Origin: Streptosporangiaceae bacterium
GTDB lineage: Bacteria > Actinomycetota > Actinomycetes > Streptosporangiales > Streptosporangiaceae
DNA length: 41,998 bases
Assembly: GCA_030037785.1 (NCBI GenBank)
Contig: JASHQA010000158.1
Coordinates: 1-41,998, forward strand
Direction of reading: 5' to 3'
Shown: positions 37,387 to 41,998 of the stretch, piece after piece
Position numbering within the stretch: the stretch's first letter is position 1
Layout of the letters: the number at the start of each line of letters is the position of its first letter
Program-made: the position numbers and the translations under genes
The notes under the pieces: model-generated
What the model saw: only the letters and a program-made list of their open reading frames with translations
Told to the model about the DNA's origin: nothing
Databases searched by the model: none

Positions 37387-37652
37387 CGGGTCTGCGCCGG
37401 CTGACCGATCCGGTCGAGATGGCGGGCCCGGTCATCGTCCCTGCGCGCGAGGAGACTGCCGAAGTCGGACACAGCGCCGAACGACTCGTCGATGGCCGAC
37501 AGGTCGGTTTCCAGATCGGCCGATCCGGATCCGCTCAACCCGGTGTCGATCAGCTGCCGGATCAGCTCAGCCCGGGAAATGCCCCTGGCGCGGGCAGCGT
37601 CCTCGACAGCGGCCGACTGCTCGTCGCCGAGATAGATGTTCGTCCTCCTCAT
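37383..37652 (-). CDS. vapB: VapB-like ribbon-helix-helix antitoxin
   Basis: RRTNIYLGDEQSAAVEDAARARGISRAELIRQLIDTGL; overlaps vapC by 4 nt. Confidence 0.85.
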   Translation of the reverse strand: MRRTNIYLGDEQSAAVEDAARARGISRAELIRQLIDTGLSGSGSADLETDLSAIDESFGAVSDFGSLLARRDDDRARHLDRIGQPAQTR

Positions 37653-37670
37653 ACACCAGATTATACATCA
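37653..37670 (-). promoter_or_regulatory. vapBC -10 element consistent with leaderless transcription, with TGTAT direct repeat
   Basis: TGTATAATCTGGTGTATG: TATAAT ends 7 nt before the vapB ATG. Confidence 0.6.
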
Positions 37671-37771
37671 CAACGCCTGCGAGGAACGGCGGTCCCAGCG
37701 TCAGGCGCCCGGTAACGCTCAACCTCCGTCAGCCGGGATGAGAATCGTCACCCGTTGGAATAGTGTCCGGA

Positions 37772-39286
37772 TCAGAATGTGACATTCTCGTCTCCGCCGG
37801 AGTTTGCCTGCAACACTGTGACGAGCGCCTGTCCCACGCTGACTGGCATGCCGAAGGATCCTGGCGGGATATAGTCTCCGCCGCCAATCCACTGCCACCC
37901 GCCCGACACTGCCTCGAATGCCATCGCAGCCTGGAAGGGCAGGCCGTCACCGTAGGCAGTGAACAGGATCTCGGCGTAGCCTTGATCACAGGCGTAGGCG
38001 TTAATCTCATTCGTCCTGCCATTCTGACCTTGAGAGACGACGTACGCATGCGCAGCGCTCGCGAGTGCCTGTACCGAGCAACTCGCGCTGGCAGTGCTGA
38101 CGACTTTGACCTCGAACGTGTCGCTTCCGTCAATCGAGGTCACAAACAAGTTCAGGACGCTGCGAACCCAGCCGACGAACGAGCTCACGTCCTCGACCAG
38201 GCCGAAGATGGTGCCCCAGACGCCGCCGAACAGCAACCCGATCACGTCGGAATTCACGCACCCGCCCAGGACGGACGGGGGATCTCCGCTCATGACGCCG
38301 GCTCGGCAGCTATCAACGGTCAGGGCCTCGTTGACAGCCTCCATTGTGGCCGAAGGGTTGTCTGCGAACCCGCCTTTAGTGATGAGCACCTCAAGAGCGT
38401 CAATGCTAGCGCTCAGGTCATACATGGCGTTCGCCGCGGGAGAGGCGTCCCCAGCGACCGTGCCGGACTGTCCTGGCTGCAGGGTCGCGCCGAAGTCGAC
38501 TTCGCCCTCAGGGTAGATCAGGGCGTCTCCCCGGTTGAGTAGCGAGGCTGACTCCTGGAAGACGTCGCCGCTGGAACTGCCGCTGACGACCGACAAGCTG
38601 GAGCTGTGGGCCACGATGAGCGGATATCGCCGGTTGTTGACCAACTTCAGTACCGGCTGGCCGTTTTCCAGGTCAAGGCAGCCGAGGACAACGTTCCCCT
38701 TGTTCGAGATCTGGACTCCGTACCCGGCTTGCTGGGCCGCCGAGTTGTTGGCGCAGGACGGCTGCGAAGCGTTGCTGAGCGCATTGTCGGTGACCACGTT
38801 GAAGGCCGCCTTCAGGGCGCTGATCACGGTCGGTACGTAGACCAGCATCGTGCTGAGGAACGACAGGTGGTGAACCGTCGACTCGACATAGCGCCCGCCG
38901 TCAATGACGGTTCCCGGCAGGTATTGCCAGGGTCCGTTCGGCGACTCGCTCGTGAGAACGACGACGACCTGCCCAGGCCGGGGAGGCTTGATCAGCGGAA
39001 GCTTAACGATCGCCGCCTTCGTGAGCGGCCCCGACGGCGAAATACTGACCGTCTCTGAGTCCGGCGAGGCGTACTTGAGTGCCGACGCAGGAAGCACCGG
39101 ATGGACATGCGGCCGGACGGTAATGGTCGTACCTTCCAGGCTGATGCTTGCCGCCGTCGGCGACGAGCCGCCAAACGGCTTGCCGACGAGGATCGCAGCG
39201 GCAGCAACTGCCACCACCACTAGCGCCGCATACGGCCACACGCGACGAACTCGCCTACCGCCCCTGGCGCGACCGAAATCGGACAC
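37772..39286 (-). CDS. Hypothetical N-terminally anchored or secreted protein
   Basis: 504 aa; RRVWPYAALVVVAVAAAAILVG signal/TM then long extracytoplasmic region with Cys residues. Confidence 0.65.
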   Translation of the reverse strand: MSDFGRARGGRRVRRVWPYAALVVVAVAAAAILVGKPFGGSSPTAASISLEGTTITVRPHVHPVLPASALKYASPDSETVSISPSGPLTKAAIVKLPLIKPPRPGQVVVVLTSESPNGPWQYLPGTVIDGGRYVESTVHHLSFLSTMLVYVPTVISALKAAFNVVTDNALSNASQPSCANNSAAQQAGYGVQISNKGNVVLGCLDLENGQPVLKLVNNRRYPLIVAHSSSLSVVSGSSSGDVFQESASLLNRGDALIYPEGEVDFGATLQPGQSGTVAGDASPAANAMYDLSASIDALEVLITKGGFADNPSATMEAVNEALTVDSCRAGVMSGDPPSVLGGCVNSDVIGLLFGGVWGTIFGLVEDVSSFVGWVRSVLNLFVTSIDGSDTFEVKVVSTASASCSVQALASAAHAYVVSQGQNGRTNEINAYACDQGYAEILFTAYGDGLPFQAAMAFEAVSGGWQWIGGGDYIPPGSFGMPVSVGQALVTVLQANSGGDENVTF

Positions 39287-39585
39287 CTATGCCGCCAGCC
39301 AGCTACGGCGAGCGTTGCCTTTGACTCCGGCGTCGCCGCGCCGCCAGAACCCTCTGCGCGCGCGACTGATACCGCGCCTCATACTCCTCCACAGAGATAG
39401 ATGAACTCGCAAATCACTGCTACTCCGACCAGCGGCTAAGAGTAGACGCGTTTGGACAAAGTAACGATCACAGGAAGCCCAATCTGGAAAAGGTCGGACA
39501 GCGTCGGACGACCACTTCCTGTACCTCTGAAGGCACGTGTGGCGGTGCGGATGCCGTTAGCCGTCAAATCGTCCGGGGGGAACAC

Positions 39586-39735
39586 ATGAAGAAGATCATT
39601 ATGGCGATCGCAATCGAGGTGGCTGGCCTCGCTGCAGCCGGGTGTGGATCAGCCAGCAACAGCCCCGGTGCCCTTCCCGGCGTCAGTGTCGCCGGTCAGG
39701 TTGTCGGGCTCAGACTAAGCCTTCACGAGGGCTAG
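39586..39735 (+). pseudogene. Truncated lipoprotein gene (signal peptide and lipobox only)
   Basis: MKKIIMAIAIEVAGLAAAGCGSASNSPGALPGVSVAGQVVGLRLSLHEG*; frame collides with the 3' end of the XRE antitoxin gene. Confidence 0.55.
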
Positions 39736-40014
39736 CTTGCTGTCGAGCGCGCTCGCGAGGCGCTTCAGGGTGTTCTCGGTCGGATTACCGGCACCTTGCT
39801 CAATTCGGCTGATCTCGGGCTGCGGAACACCGGACATCTGTGCGAGTTGCCGCTGGGTGAGTCCGCGCGTGATGCGGGCCCGCTGGAACTGAAGCCCGAG
39901 AGCAATGTCCTCACGGAAGACCTTGCGCAGGCTGGCCTCATCCGGGGAGTCAGCTTCCCTCGACTCCCGCAGGTAGTCATTGAACTGAGTGCCCATCGCA
40001 GCCTCCTGCTTCAC
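39715..40014 (-). CDS. XRE-family HTH antitoxin (HigA-like)
   Basis: ARITRGLTQRQLAQMSGVPQPEISRIEQGAGNPTENTLKRLASALD. Confidence 0.88.
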   Translation of the reverse strand: MKQEAAMGTQFNDYLRESREADSPDEASLRKVFREDIALGLQFQRARITRGLTQRQLAQMSGVPQPEISRIEQGAGNPTENTLKRLASALDSKLALVKA

Positions 40015-40055
40015 AGCGGCCTATGCTGCAAGTATGTGCTAAAACACATCAGTAG

Positions 40056-40496
40056 TCAATCCCGGCGGCGGCGCTGGGCCTGCTTGTGAGCCGTCATGGC
40101 CGTGCGGGCCCTGGCTATCTCCCGACCCTGACGGCGCGAACTGTCATCACGGCCCTTGTCATAGCCGCCCAGCAGCAAGATCACCTTCTGCCCGGAGGTG
40201 CAGAAGAAGACACGCAGCAAGATCTTTCCGGCCTTCGCGGCGGCATCATCGGATACGCGGCCAGCCTTGGCTCGTACCTCGGCTGCCGTCCAGCGCAACC
40301 GAAACTCGTACAGCCCCTGGCCCAGCGCCTTGCCCCACTGGCTCTCAACTACATTGGTGCGCTGCTGCGCCAGCACCAGCCTGAGCGCCTCTTCTAACGC
40401 GATGCGCTTCTCGGCTTCGAGCTTCCCCATCCAGGCCCGACAAGGCTCGTAGCCGTTCTCGTCGGCATAGAACTCGATGCGCCACTGGTCCCCCAC
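40056..40496 (-). CDS. RelE/HigB-like toxin (phage Gp49-like)
   Basis: QWRIEFYADENGYEPCRAWM...GLYEFRLRW...KILLRVFFCTSGQKVILLLGGYDKG; toxin-first order before XRE antitoxin; GTG start inferred. Confidence 0.8.
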   Translation of the reverse strand: MGDQWRIEFYADENGYEPCRAWMGKLEAEKRIALEEALRLVLAQQRTNVVESQWGKALGQGLYEFRLRWTAAEVRAKAGRVSDDAAAKAGKILLRVFFCTSGQKVILLLGGYDKGRDDSSRRQGREIARARTAMTAHKQAQRRRRD

Positions 40497-41131
40497 GACT
40501 ACCGGTGTCCCGCACTCCTGTCGATCCAGGCCGGAAATGCGGGTTGCCGGTGGGGCCGCCCGGCAGTGCCGTGGCCGGGCCGGCCCGGCCAAGACCGCAT
40601 GGCTGGAAGCTATCAAGGGCGGCCGAGGGTCCGTTACCGACGCGCCACGACGCCGTTATCCGCTCAGCCTGGTCGCAGGTTGCGGGGTCCAGCACTACAC
40701 CGGGAAACCGCCGTCCAGGACCGGAGCGAGAGCGGCCGGTGCCTGAGCCCAGCTCGATCCGGTCCCACTCCAGGCAGTAGGGGGGACTTGGCCAGCGTCA
40801 GCTCATCGCGGGTCTCGTAACATCCCTCGCGGGCCTCGTGGTAGCGGCGGATGTGCGGGCGCAGCTCGACGGAGCAGTCGGCCAGGACCGTTTCCATGCC
40901 TTGTCAAGCGCACCACATCAAACGGCTATTCGTGTCATGTCACCGTTCCACTCACTAAACCGTTCACTTTCAGTGTAGGTGCGTGACCTCGAAAGCCAGT
41001 TGATACGTCTCGCGTATGCGCTGGTCAGAGCGTCGAATGGCGGGAAGATTGGCCCGCGAAAAGACGGCGGGCGTGACCTGAAATGTGAACTCGTGACCTT
41101 GCTCAGTTCGAAAAAATGCCTCTGAGCTACG

Positions 41132-41213
41132 AGCCCCCTTACGGAATCGAACCGTAGACCTTCTCCTTACCATGGACGTCCGAGAGCGGTTTAACCTGCT
41201 AAGACCTGGGGGC
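41132..41213 (-). tRNA. tRNA-like sequence or remnant, intact 3' half, possible Thr(GGT), disrupted anticodon/D region
   Basis: GCCCCC...ATGGTAAGGAGAAGGTC-TACGG-TTCGATT-CCGTA-AGGGGGC-T; perfect T-arm and 6/7 acceptor pairing; 5' half does not fold canonically. Confidence 0.45.
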
Positions 41214-41279
41214 TAAACTGCATTCACCTGCTTGTTTGTGCCTCCCTGTGCCCGGCTGTGTTTACTCGTGCCTGCCAAA

Positions 41280-41320
41280 TGGCTCCCGAGAATGGCTCCC
41301 GAGGTCGTATCCTGGCTCCC
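41280..41320 (+). repeat. Three TGGCTCCC direct repeats immediately upstream of the integrase
   Basis: TGGCTCCC at 41280, 41293 and 41313. Confidence 0.85.
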
Positions 41321-41998
41321 ATGACGACGCGACGAGGCTGGGGTGGCGACGCAATGTACTTCGATCACACCGGACCGTGCACCGACGAGGCCCGGCACCG
41401 GCACTGCCCCGGCCGCTGGCGCGGCGTCATCAGCCTCGGCTCCGGCCCCGACGGAAAGCGCATCCGGCGTAAGGTCTCCGGCAAAACCAAGGCCATCGTG
41501 GTGGACACGCTCGCCCAGCTCCACTCCGAACTGGATGCCGGCAGTAAAGCAGTCCCATCGAACTACACGGTCCGCAAGGCTGCTGAGGACTGGCTGGACA
41601 ACGGCCTCAACGGCCGCTCGCCGAAGACCATCCGCAAGAACAAGGACGTACTCGAGCCGATCCTCGCCGCGGTCGGCGCAGCGAGGCTGCGCGACCTGTC
41701 CGCCACAGATGTCGACATCGCACTGAAGCACATGGGCCAGACCTACAGCACCGCCGCGGTCCGCATGGGACACCTCGCCCTCAAGCGTGCAATCCGCCAC
41801 GCCCAGGCCCGCCGCTACGTCACCGTGAACGTCGCCGAACTGGCCGACACACCGACCGGCCAGTCGGGCCGGCCGAGCAAGTCCTTCACCCTCGAGCAAT
41901 CCGCGGCGCTGCTGCAGGTTAGCGCGGGCACGCGCATCGGCGCGTATATAGCACTCAGCCTCGGCACCGGTATTCGCACCGAGGAAGCCCGCGCCCTC
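41321..41998 (+). CDS. Tyrosine recombinase/phage-type integrase (3' end outside the window)
   Basis: Open frame to the window edge: GKRIRRKVSGKTKAIVVDTLAQL...TVRKAAEDWL...SPKTIRKNKDVLEPILAAVGAARLRDLSATDV...LSLGTGIRTEEARAL. Confidence 0.88.
   Translation, partial: MTTRRGWGGDAMYFDHTGPCTDEARHRHCPGRWRGVISLGSGPDGKRIRRKVSGKTKAIVVDTLAQLHSELDAGSKAVPSNYTVRKAAEDWLDNGLNGRSPKTIRKNKDVLEPILAAVGAARLRDLSATDVDIALKHMGQTYSTAAVRMGHLALKRAIRHAQARRYVTVNVAELADTPTGQSGRPSKSFTLEQSAALLQVSAGTRIGAYIALSLGTGIRTEEARAL

Noticed and set aside
39475-39487. GAAGCCCAATC match to the hairpin right arm
   Set aside because: Isolated 11-nt match without pairing arm or loop; treated as chance.
40664-41173. Short minus-strand ORFs (77 aa and 67 aa) between the TA module and the integrase
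   Set aside because: No recognised motif; one overlaps the tRNA-like sequence; not enough support to call CDS.

Overview
High-GC actinobacterial chromosomal window. Most of it (about 0-36 kb) is ordinary metabolic and catabolic gene content. It includes a nickel-pincer (lar) locus with larC, larB, larE and a larA homologue, a MetE-like protein, an F420/deazaflavin-dependent nitroreductase family protein and an R2-like oxidase. It also includes an FMN 2-hydroxyacid oxidase, several amidohydrolases, a GMC oxidoreductase with a gluconate-dehydrogenase subunit-3-like partner, a zinc-ribbon/class III cyclase/ATPase/TPR regulator, a GH15 enzyme, an MFS transporter and a CocE-type hydrolase. The right end (about 36-42 kb) looks accessory: a decayed membrane-sensor gene, VapBC, a HigBA-like pair that abuts a truncated lipoprotein gene, a tRNA-like remnant and the start of a tyrosine integrase that runs off the window. 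I did not find a convincing large new system. The most interesting signals are small. (i) A near-identical long hairpin occurs in two same-orientation copies bracketing the lar region. (ii) A tRNA-like sequence beside an integrase suggests an att site. (iii) Two degenerate paralogues of one membrane gene share a conserved upstream element. (iv) An SD-led micro-ORF is coupled by TGATG to the cyclase. (v) In-frame tandem repeats form a tail on the GH15 ORF. (vi) A 14-bp tandem array puts stop codons in all six frames. All family calls are from reading the sequence; no database search was run.
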